A stretch of 64,000 nt of DNA, from positions 22,456,336-22,520,335 of the forward strand of contig NC_083340.1 in the NCBI RefSeq assembly GCF_019175385.1, written 5' to 3'. This DNA comes from Lycium barbarum (taxonomy: Eukaryota; Streptophyta; Magnoliopsida; Solanales; Solanaceae). Numbering within the stretch: position 1 is the first letter of the stretch; every line of letters begins with the position of its first letter. Shown here piece by piece: positions 10,848 to 19,621 of this stretch. A program made the position numbers and the translations under genes. Under the pieces are notes generated by a model. The model was not told the DNA's origin, ran no database searches, and was given only the letters and a program-made list of their open reading frames with translations.

Positions 10848-10984
10848 CCTACGTATCCCTCCGCGGGAAGTCTGTCCCTTCCGCAGTTCGACTTATATCA
10901 AAATAATCCTAAACCTACCCGTGACCAGGCTTGATAGAGGCTTCTTGCGTATCCCTCCTTGGGACATCAGGTCGGCGCAGTTCC
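10848..10984 (-). other. Two copies of the CCTACGTATCC hairpin module (copy A, between extra ORF and gag)
   Basis: Copies at about 10848-10890 and 10940-10984. On the plus strand each reads CCTACG-like, ATCCC, a short loop, GGGA, then a TCAGGTC-like segment and a CGTAG/CGCAG arm. The inner stem here is TCCC with GGGA in both. Copy B has both at 40199-40335. The function is unknown; see the findings for covariation. Confidence 0.6.
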
Positions 10985-11159
10985 GTTTACACAAAATAGG
11001 GGTGATAAATCCGTGTTAAGTACAAAAAATGGAATCCCTTAAAACTACCCAAAAAGCGACCTTTCTTTTGAGGTCAATATAGGTTGTTTGTCCGTTCAAC
11101 CTTTCCTGGACCGAAGGCTCCCAAATCCTAATACTGAGAAGGGAGCACCAACAAAAGGG

Positions 11160-12114
11160 CTCCCTTGTGGACCAAATTTTTCAACTCAAATTTGAACGCA
11201 TCGCATTCTTCTATGTCATGACCTAAAGCTCCAGTTTGAGCTCTTCTGGTTCTGATGGGGAAAATCTTCCCAATACTGACCAATTCTGGAAGATGTTGGC
11301 ACAAGAGTCTCTGAACACTGTGAAGTCATAATGCCAAATACGAGTGTTCTGAGTAATCCCCTCAGTTGGAATGATGTTGTCATGGACCAATAGTGAATGT
11401 GGTCCCCACATCTTGGTGATGTTTTTCTCATCTATCAGTCTGATGAGTCTTCTTTTGAAGGCTAAGCATTCATTGAGGGTATGCCCTGCCTGATCTTGGT
11501 GATAAGGGCATCTCTTATGTGCGAAGGCCAGAGGGCAAGGTGGCAACCTATCGAAGCAGATATTGACTATTCCTTTGCTTTGGAATTTGATCATCATCTC
11601 CTCATTCGTAACCTGCTGAGGTGAGACTTGGTAAGGACAATCCAATGCTTTGACCGCAATATCCCACCATTCGAGTAAGGCTAGCAAAGCATACTCTATT
11701 TGCTCTATGGGCTCCTCACTAGGACTTGATAACGCAGCAGAAGCTCCTTCCCCTTTAGGGTTTGATGGTGCAGCAGAGGTTTTTTCCCTTTTTACGCTCG
11801 AAGGCGCAGCGGAGGCAGCCCACTTTGATGGTTAGGTGGGCTCATGTGGGTCCGATTCCATTTCTTCTTCCTCGGACTCTTTCAATATTGGGATGTACTC
11901 AGGAAACCTTTTCCCTTGTCAAAGGCGTTTTCTCCTTGAGCTTCGATAGGTTTTTCAGGAGAGTTTCCGCCGAATCCAATAATTCATTCGCCTCCTTAAT
12001 CTTGGTCTTTACTATCCAAATTTCCTTCTCGAGATCTTGAATCTTTCGTCTCAGCGAAACCTCATTCTTCTTCATGACCTCGAGCACAAGCGCAATTTTG
12101 TTGTTCATCTTCAA
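11160..12114 (-). pseudogene. Extra zinc-box ORF of copy A (broken)
   Basis: The counterpart of the intact 342-codon frame at 40478-41506. It starts MKMNNKIALVLEVMKKNE at 12114 with a coiled coil, frameshifts near 11900, and resumes from 11687 with WWDIAVKALDCPYQ and the zinc-like box CPYHQDQAGHTLNEC. A deletion of about 40 bp at 11230 removes the start of the second box that copy B retains (CLYHSGALGHDIEEC). Confidence 0.75.
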
Positions 12115-12469
12115 ATTCTGAGAAAATCGTTAGGCTAAGCGCAAGTATTTTGTTCATTGTTTTTCTTTGAGTGAGTGGACAGTATTCGAGATCAATTGAG
12201 CATTTAAACAAAACATATGGAAGCAAATAGAGTCACACAAAGTAGTTCATAAGATTATAATACGCGCGTTCTGATGTGGCGTGAATTTACACCATAATCG
12301 ATGCTTTTTAACTATAAGTTTTACTTGTTTTTAAGCAAGTCTGTATTATTTTACGTGGTTTTTGTCATGTTTCAGGTTATACGAGGTCCCTAGAGCCTAA
12401 GTGTGGAAAACAAGCAAAAAAGTTGCAAAACTGGGGATAACTGGAAGTTCTGGAAATTTTCGCGAAATA

Positions 12470-12670
12470 TTGCTCTTCGCGATCGCGCGGCAAGATCACG
12501 CGCTCGCGGTGACGCGCGTCCGTGACACTGCGCGAACGCGCAGTTAGTTCACGCGGTCGCGGTCACGCGCGTCCGTGACCCTGCGCGATCGCGGTTCCTC
12601 TTCGCGCGTTCGCGATTCGTAAACGAAGCAATTACACGCGATCGCGTAGTGACGTGGCGCGATCGCATTG
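12470..12670 (+). repeat. GCGATCGC palindrome array in the LTR promoter region
   Basis: Four exact GCGATCGC plus several one-base variants (GCGAACGC, GCGGTCGC, GCGTTCGC) and two copies of ACGCGCGTCCGTGAC. The array lies about 60-260 bp upstream of the TATA box. The 3' LTR carries the same array at about 18425-18620. It stands out against AT-rich surroundings. Confidence 0.85.
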
Positions 12671-12732
12671 AAGGATTTTTCAGCGTTTTTGACCAGAACT
12701 CGGATTTTGACGATGCCTTCCATCCCAGTTCA

Positions 12733-12740
12733 TATAAATA
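12733..12740 (+). promoter_or_regulatory. Likely LTR promoter TATA box (Athila-like)
   Basis: TATAAATA in CATATAAATAGAAAAC, conserved at 18684-18691 in the 3' LTR. Its position inside the LTR, upstream of a plausible R/U5, fits a Pol II start. Confidence 0.6.
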
Positions 12741-13547
12741 GAAAACTAGGGCAAAATATCAGATTATCTTTGGCAGCTCCCACAAGTTGGAGGCTAGGGT
12801 TCCTATAAAAATGTTCTCTCTTCTTTTTAATCCTTGTTGATGGAAATCTCTTGGTGACAATTAAGATTGATACTCTTGTTGTGCTTATTTATTCATTTGC
12901 ATTGTTCTTAATCAAGTAAGTTTTTGCTATTTTAATTATTCTTGTTCTTGAATGTTTTCATTGGATTAGCTAACCTTTGAACTCGCCCATTTACTTTGTT
13001 TGAAACTCGGAAGAGGAAGAACGGAGTTGAGATAGAATAATTAAAATGAATTTGGGGCGTTAACCCTCATCTAATGGAAGTTGACCTAGGAATAGGCAAT
13101 ACCACTTGTAGCCATATTCGGGTGTTCTTAATGCTCCTAATTGCTTGAGGGATCTTCAATTGGGTAGTCTAATTAATCTTCGGAAGAAGTTAATTTAGAG
13201 TCATTATCCGAGGCTAAATAACATAAACTTGCTATTATTTACAATTCGTGAAATAGATTGGATCATTACTTGAGAAGTACTTTCCCTTCTTCCATTCTTG
13301 TTTCCATTGATCAATTTACTTGCTTTGTAGATTAGAATTTATATTTCCATATTTTATAAAAACCTTATCAAAAACAACCATTGATGCGTTCGGGCATAGC
13401 TATTGTTAGTGATAATTCCTAATCTGCTTAAATCACCTACATATTGTTCTCTGTGGGATTCGACCCCGACTCATAGTTGGGTAAATTATATTTGCATACG
13501 ACCGTGCCCATTCTAATTAATAGGGTGGATTTGGACGTTATCAAAAA

Positions 13548-13565
13548 TGGCGCCGTTGCCGGGGA
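13548..13565 (+). other. Primer binding site, tRNA-Asp type
   Basis: TGGCGCCGTTGCCGGGGA, four bases after the LTR end, complementary to the 3' end of plant tRNA-Asp. This is the primer used by Athila-type elements. Confidence 0.88.
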
Positions 13566-13673
13566 ACAATTGGTGTATTTTGGCTAATCTAGGAAATAAG
13601 CTAACTTGCTTTGATCCGAACCCGTAAATATTTGTGTAGTTGTTTTCTGTGTTTTATTTTATATAAAAAAAAA

Positions 13674-14228
13674 ATGGCATCTTTCCATGAAAACTTGTTT
13701 AGTAATGACTTTTATTGTGAGCATGGCCAAATTGGTGAGTTCAAATTCATGATGGAGTGTCTACTAGGTGAGGGTAATGAAAACCAAAAAGCTTTTGAAG
13801 AGTACTTGGAAACTAGTCTCCAACTTGGTTTGATGAAAGAAGAAGAAAATCCTCCACGGGCAAATCATTATGAACTACCCAATGCTCAAGATAAAAGGGT
13901 AAATCATGAAGATGAGTTTATTGGGAATGCCAAAGAAAAAAATGAACGGGAGTCAACCATTGTTCTGTACAATATGGTTGGTGTTGACCCCAATCCGGGG
14001 GAAAAAGAGGATGTCATAGTTCAAAAAGTTCAAGAGCCTTATATTCTGCAATTTGAAAATTCAACAAGGCAAAATGACATTCCTCACTTGAAAGCCAAGA
14101 AGTGTAGAATGAACAATATTTTACTTGGCGTGATCAGATATTTACCACCCCCCACTGCTCGTGGTCACAAACTTGATTCCAAGTTAGGTGCCCAATTCAA
14201 AAGCTCCAAATGGCGAGAAAAGCGGTAA
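13674..14228 (+). CDS. Unknown 184-codon ORF of the Athila-like element
   Basis: I chose ATG 13674 (MASFHENLF) over the in-frame upstream ATG at 13611, because the latter adds only a low-complexity lead and lies right after the PBS. The product is hydrophilic with acidic and Asn-rich stretches (EGNENQKAFEEYLE, NAKEKNERES). It ends LPPPTARGHKLDSKLGAQ then KSSKWREKR. I do not recognise a domain, and there are no gag zinc boxes. Directly downstream is the CGTCG-tgccg-CGACG hairpin and the AAGCGCTTGGTGGGAGGCAA phrase often seen in Athila-type elements. It could be a remnant gag N-terminus or a novel small ORF. Confidence 0.55.
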   Translation: MASFHENLFSNDFYCEHGQIGEFKFMMECLLGEGNENQKAFEEYLETSLQLGLMKEEENPPRANHYELPNAQDKRVNHEDEFIGNAKEKNERESTIVLYNMVGVDPNPGEKEDVIVQKVQEPYILQFENSTRQNDIPHLKAKKCRMNNILLGVIRYLPPPTARGHKLDSKLGAQFKSSKWREKR

Positions 14229-14238
14229 AGTTGGTATC

Positions 14239-14253
14239 CGTCGTGCCGCGACG
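14239..14253 (+). other. CGTCG/CGACG hairpin downstream of the 184-codon ORF
   Basis: A perfect 5-bp stem, CGTCG (14239-14243) with CGACG (14249-14253), loop TGCCG, followed by AAGCGCTT and GGGAGGCAACCC. I recall this phrase from Athila-type elements; its role is unknown. Confidence 0.5.
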
Positions 14254-14489
14254 TTAACTTAAGCGCTTGGTGGGAGGCAACCCATCGTTTTTAATTTATT
14301 TTTTTTTATCATTTTTGAAATTTGATTTTTTAGAATTGTTTAGTTTATGATTTGTGACTAATCTGCAAAATTTCACAATTTTTGGAGTTGTTTTGAATAG
14401 GTGGAGTTTTCAGAACAGCCACAAATCAGTAGCTGCTGGTTTCTGCTTATTTTCTGAACTGCTGGTTTTTGCCGAAATTTACTCTACGC

Positions 14490-14590
14490 GATCGCGCAAC
14501 AACCTCACGCGATCGCGGTTTAAAAAAAAAAATTTAACTCAGTGCGATCGCGACCGAAGGTCACGCGAACGCGCTGAGGCGCGTTTCCAG
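14490..14590 (+). repeat. GCGATCGC array, internal block 1
   Basis: Three exact GCGATCGC plus a GCGAACGC variant within 100 bp, each preceded by an ACTCTAC, CTCAC or AGT lead. It lies in the non-coding stretch between the two ORFs. Confidence 0.8.
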
Positions 14591-15019
14591 GTATCAAAAC
14601 AGTTCAAAAAGGGCATAACGGCTTAAAACATCATTTTCTTCACTTTTCCTAAAAAAATCTCATTTTTCTCTCAAATTCAACTTCAAAAATTCGGAAAATT
14701 TCTTCAACTTGCAACCACAAGGTATGTGATTCCTCCATTATCTTGTCCCTAGGGTTGTTTTTATCATCTTTCCATGTTAGAAATTGTGAGTTAAAATATA
14801 TTTTTTTTTCTCCATTTATTTAAGCATGAAAATGTGATGAAATTGTTGAAATTCTTGTTATATAAATTGTTGTTTGTTGTTGAGTGATGTGAGTTGAGTG
14901 TTGGTTGCTGATATAAGAAAAAAATTGGGCAAACCACAAGCTTAAAATCGTTGAATTGAAGGCACAAAATTGATGCCCATAACCTGTTTGTGAAAATGCT
15001 TCGCTGAATCTGAAATGAT

Positions 15020-15270
15020 TCAGCGCGATCGCGGCCTGTACTGGCGCGATTGCGCTGAGTAAATGACCAAAACTGACGCGAACGCGTAATGTTGAACCGC
15101 GATCGCGGTTAATGAGACAATAAAAATGTCGCGATCGCGCCAGTTCCTCGCGCGATCGCGCTGGATGAATACCGCAAATGGCGCGATCGCGACGCCTTGT
15201 CACGCGATCGCGCTAGAGGAAAACAGCAAAATGCCGCGATCGCGCTGCCTTGTCACGCGATCGCGTTGAA
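15020..15270 (+). repeat. GCGATCGC array, internal block 2
   Basis: Eight exact GCGATCGC plus GCGATTGC and GCGAACGC variants in 250 bp. They recur in pairs with linkers such as CCTTGTCA and GCAAAATG. This is the densest block in the window and lies just upstream of the ORF at 15418. Confidence 0.85.
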
Positions 15271-15417
15271 AGAAAAGTCCCAGTTCACAGACAGAATGCT
15301 CGCACAGAGCTGTTCCAAACTTGGGTGCCCAAATGTCCTTAACCCAACTCCTCATTATACATCATTATAGGTGTTCATATGCATTGTGTTTGCTTTGTAG
15401 GTACTTAAACTCCAAAA

Positions 15418-16707
15418 ATGGCTTCATCATCCAGTGCTGCCCAAGTACCATTGATTGAATATTATGACACCACCACCTTCTAGTCAGCAAAATGTTCAAA
15501 GCTATATGATAGACTGCTGGGAAAGAGCTTCATTGAAGAGAGGGGCTTTGTAACAGAAAGTTTGGAAGAAAAGATGCCCGAGTTCTATGGAAGGTTGGTG
15601 ACAAGCGGCTGGATACGCTTTGCAGATGAACCAATCAGGGCAAATCATACCCTGGTGCGGGAATTCTACGCAAATGCTGCAGAGGCAGACATTACACATA
15701 AGGCAATTGTCAAAGTCAGAGGTGTGGATGTCCTGTGCAATGCCTCAAGAATCAATGCCTATTATAATCTGCAGGATGGTGACAACAGCGAGATGGCACA
15801 GATGTACGAAAACCTGCGGCAACAATGGTTTGTGACCCACCTTCACGGTGGGGAACAACCAAAGTGGCTAAACACAATGCAGAAAAGGATTGACTCTGCA
15901 GAGTTCACCGCTGAAGCCAAAACTTGGCTTGATATTGTCACATCCAGGGTGCTGCCTTCAAAACATGATTCAGAGGTGCCGCTTGAGAGGGCTAAAGTAA
16001 TTTGTGCTGTGATGGAAGGATTGCCTGTTGATGTGGGGAGACTCATTATGCAGGAAATCCGGGAGGTGGTGCTTGAACGGACCAAGAGCTTATTCTTCCC
16101 ATCATTGATCACTTACTTGTGCTCCACTGATGGAGTGCCCACGAGACCAGGCGACAGAGAAAAAGGGCCTGCTGGACCGATTTATCCGTTGAAAAAGAGA
16201 GGGCCTGGTAATGTACAGAAGAAGAGGAAGATTGATATAGCAACATCATCATTTGAGCAGTTCACATCTACTGCATCAGATTCTATTGGTGGGGCATCAG
16301 CCCCTCCCATGGCTATACCAATCTTGCCACCACTGCAAGAAGCCGCCAGGCCTTTCCAATATATCTCCACCCAGGTCCATGGGGTGGACAATCGGATCCA
16401 GCAGCTAGTAGCTAGTCTCCCTGCGGGCCCACATGGCGAAGGCACATCTATAGCTCCCTCTGTTCCTATTGGTCCGACATTAGCAGGTGTGGTGGAGGAC
16501 ATGAAGCATATCAAAGAAAAGCAAGGAAAAATAGAGAGGAGGCAGAAAAAGGCAAGGGAGCATGCCAAGAAGCAAAGCAAATTCCTGAACAAAATGATGA
16601 GCATTCTGAGGAGTGTATGCGGAGCACAGCACGACGAGGAGGAAAATGAGGACGATTTTGTCCTGCCAGAGCCCAGCAGCTCCAGTTCAGAGAGTGAGCA
16701 GAGATGA
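15418..16707 (+). pseudogene. Putative plant transposon protein-like ORF, one in-frame TAG
   Basis: From ATG 15418 (MASSSSAAQVP) the frame hits TAG at codon 22 (15481-15483), then stays open to 16707, for 429 residues in all. The next ATG is 15562 (381 codons). The N-terminal half matches the pattern of the family named 'putative plant transposon protein domain': LVREFYANAAEA, VKVRGVDVLCNASRINAYY, then AKVICAVMEGLPVDVGRLI and SLFFPSLITYLC. The C-terminal half has a basic patch (KKRGPGNVQKKRK), a coiled coil (EDMKHIKEKQGKIERRQKK) and an acidic Ser tail. The biochemical role is not established. The stop is most simply CAG to TAG. A start at 15562 would lose only the lead, so the protein may still be made. 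Confidence 0.75.
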
Positions 16708-18184
16708 CCATAGCACGCAGTGCAAGGAGGTATGAAAAAAAAAAAAATTCTGTGTTGATGTACTGCAGTGAGGACACTGCAAGTTTTTTGGTTAGGGGTA
16801 GGAACCTCCTCGGCTTTTCTTTGCCAGAGTTCTTTTCCTGAGGGGAGTTTTATTTTGTTGAAACTGGCATGTTTAGGATGTTGCTTAGGTTGAATAGAAT
16901 AATTTTGTTTTATTTGGTACTACTTGATAACTAATGGCATGTATTGTGTTTGTTGAAATTTTTGGACCCCTCGAAAAATTGAAAAATGCATACTTAGAAC
17001 AGTTATTGTCTGACATGATTGATTCTTTATATGACATTGTGATTATTGGGGTGTTGTGTGTGATGAATTACTACTTAGGAGGTCACAAGTGTAAAAATTA
17101 TTGCCCTTATGCCGATGTGTGTGTGAAGTGTTAGTTTGATTCTGTTTATGCATGTATAATCTAGAACTTGCCCGGTTGGTCTTGTTTGAAATACGAAAGT
17201 TAGTTTGGTTGTGAAATGATCTTAGGCTTTCTTTGGGTAAATAAGTCACTGTGCCTAAATAAGCCTCTCCAAAAGCTGAAAATACCCCTAGTTTCCCCTT
17301 TTGAGCCTTTTTAACCTTTTTCTTGGCTAGCCAATTATGAAACCTTACCCTTTGTGAAATTAATTCATCTTCACACCCGTTCCCTCCTTGATGCTATTAA
17401 TTAGATGAGGCAAAATGTCTAAGTTGGAGGTGAATTAAATGTGGAGTACATGTTCAAAACATAAGTTGGGGGTGGTGGAGTTTGCTAGTGAAGATTCGAT
17501 GTGGTAGCTGCATATATATATATATATAAAAATCAGAAAACTGTAACGCAAAAAGAATTCTAGGTTGGTTAGAAGTAAAACCACATCGAGGTTGAAAACT
17601 GAAAGAAAATAAAGGGGTGGAAAGAAAAGAGGCGAACTAAGGTGAAAAGATGTTGTAGTGTTCAATGAGGGTGAGTCACTAATATCCAAAAAGTATCCGA
17701 CCCGTCCCTAAACCTACATTACAAGCCGAAACAAGTCCTAATGAGATCACAACCGAACAATCCTAGGATGAGAACATAGAAAATAAGGGCAAGCCTATGG
17801 TATTTGCATGTGTAAATATGAATTTTCTTTGTGAGTGTGAGTGTTTTTCTCTTCTCTTTCGTCTTCGTCCCATTCTTGTCGTATATATGTGTGTTGGGAC
17901 ATTCTTTGGTCTATGTGAGGGCATAAGGATGAAAATTGAACAAAATAAAGTGACCGCCTAAAGTAGCGTTTGTGTACACCATAATATGTTCGATAATATG
18001 ATGTCATTCATTGAAGCTTCATGGTTAGTCGTAGTGTTCTTGAGTTGTGTATGTTGCTTTAAAACAGAAATTAGGGTGGTCCTTGGAAGAAAAACATGCA
18101 TGCCGGTAGTTCAGAGTCAAAACCAATATAGACATTGTTATTCTATGATATCTAGGTATTAGATTGAGTCGTGGTTTGTATGGC
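16708..18184 (+). other. Non-coding 3' part of the Athila-like element
   Basis: About 1.5 kb without a supported gene. It has T-rich tracts, a short TATATATA run near 17512 and many short spurious frames. It links the second ORF to the PPT. I see no RT or integrase remnants. Confidence 0.65.
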
Positions 18185-18222
18185 TTGCTTGAGGACAAGC
18201 AAATACTTTAAGTTGGGGGTGT
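18185..18222 (+). promoter_or_regulatory. AGGA-loop hairpin and polypurine tract before the Athila-like 3' LTR
   Basis: TTGCTTG (18185-18191) and CAAGCAA (18196-18202) form a perfect 7-bp stem around AGGA. Exactly 20 nt separate it from the LTR start at 18223. Those 20 nt contain TTTAAGTTGGGGGTG, the PPT. The layout is the same as at 8192-8227 in the Tekay element, with different stem bases. Confidence 0.75.
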
Positions 18223-19494
18223 TGATGTGGCGTGAACTTACACCATAATCGATGCTTTTTAACTATAAGTTTTACTTGTTTTTAAGCAAGTATGTATTAT
18301 TTTACGTGGTTTTTGTCATATTTCAGGTTATACGAGGTCCCTAGAGCCTAAGTGTGGAAAACAAGCAAAAAAGTTACAAAACTGGGGATAACTGGAAGTT
18401 CTGGAAATTTTCGCGAAATATTGCTCTTCGCGATCGCGCGGCAAGATCACGTGCTCGCGGTGACGCGCGTCCGTGACACTGCGCGAACGCGCAGTTAGTT
18501 CACGCGGTCGCGGTCACGCGCGTCCGTGACCCTGCGCGATCGCGGTTCCTCTTCGCGCGTTCGCGATTCGTAAACGAAGCAATTACACGCGATCGCGCAG
18601 TGACGTGGCGCGATCGCATTGAAGGATTTTTCAGCGTTTTCGACCAGAACTCGGATTTTGACGATGCCTTCCATCCCAGTTCATATAAATAGAAAACTAG
18701 GGTAAAATATCAGATTATCTTTGGCAGCTCCCACAAGTTGGAGGCTAGGGTTCCTATAAAAATGTTCTCTCTTCTTTTTAATCCTTGTTGATGGAAATCT
18801 CTTGGTGACAATTAAGATTGATACTCTTGTTGTGCTTATTTATTCATTTGCATTGTTCTTAATCAAGTAAGTTTTTGCTATTTTAATTATTCTTGTTCTT
18901 GAATGTTTTCATTGGATTAGCTAACCTTTGAACTCGCCCATTTACTTTGTTTGAAACTCGGAAGAGGAAGAACGGAGTTGGGATAGAATAATTAACATGA
19001 ATTTGGGGCGTTAACCCTCATCTAATGGAAGTTGACCTAGGAATAGGCAATACCACTTGTAGCCATATTCGGGTGTTCTTAATGCTCCTAATTGCTTGAG
19101 GGATCTTCAATTGGGTAGTCTAATTAATCTTCGGAAGAAGTTAATTTAGAGTCATTATCCGAGGCTAAATAACATAAACTTGCTATTATTTACAATTCGT
19201 GAAATAGATTGGATCGTTACTTGAGAAGTACTTTCCCTTCTTCCATTCTTGTTGCCATTGATCAATTTACTTGCTTTGTAGATTAGAATTTATATTTCCA
19301 TATTTTATAAAAACCTTATCAAAAACAACCATTGATGCGTTCGGGCATAGCTATTGTTAGTGATAATTCCTAATCTGCTTAAATCACCTACATATTGTTC
19401 TCTGTGGGATTCGACCCCGACTCATAGTTGGGTAAATTATATTTGCATACGACCGTGCCCATTCTAATTAATAGGGTGGATTTGGACGTTATCA
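18223..19494 (+). repeat. 3' LTR of the Athila-like element
   Basis: 1,272 bp, same length as the 5' LTR. Differences seen include GTGAATTT/GTGAACTT near the start, ACGCGCTC/ACGTGCTC in the array, and GGATCATT/GGATCGTT. About 0.9% divergence by eye implies a recent insertion. It is followed by the exact CGTTC duplication. Confidence 0.92.
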
Positions 19495-19621
19495 CGTTCT
19501 TAAACATAAATAAACGGTTGAAACATAAATGTGCCATTTGAATTTAACCATTGCCCCATAAAAAAATATTCCTCTCTGCAGGGGTACAAAAGATAAAGTA
19601 AAGACAGTGCATAAAAATAAA

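Larger units (their letters stand above)
12272..13543 (+). repeat. 5' LTR of the Athila-like element
   Basis: TGATGTGGCG ... GGACGTTATCA. It contains a GC-rich short-palindrome array at 12470-12670 and a TATA box at 12733. Its 3' half is related to the solo LTR at 32820-33995 (minus strand). Confidence 0.92.
12272..19494 (+). mobile_element. Complete non-autonomous Athila-like LTR element
   Basis: 7,223 bp flanked by exact CGTTC duplications (12267-12271, 19495-19499). Both LTRs are 1,272 bp (12272-13543, 18223-19494), with about a dozen substitutions and no length difference seen by eye. The PBS is complementary to tRNA-Asp and the PPT is AAGTTGGGGGTG, both typical of Athila-type elements. 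The 4.7-kb interior has no RT, RNase H or integrase. It holds a 184-codon ORF, a plant-transposon-protein-like ORF and arrays of GCGATCGC. It must use proteins made elsewhere. Copy B of the host array at about 41665 shows the empty site. Confidence 0.9.

Noticed and set aside
15020..15270. Spaced GCGATCGC repeats as a CRISPR array or bacterial (HIP1-like) sequence
   Set aside because: Repeat length and spacing are irregular, the motif is a short palindrome, and the flanks are a plant LTR element with TSDs; no bacterial genes are near.
16182..16777. Minus-strand frames opposite the plant-transposon-like ORF
   Set aside because: Antisense shadows of a frame with a recognisable domain.
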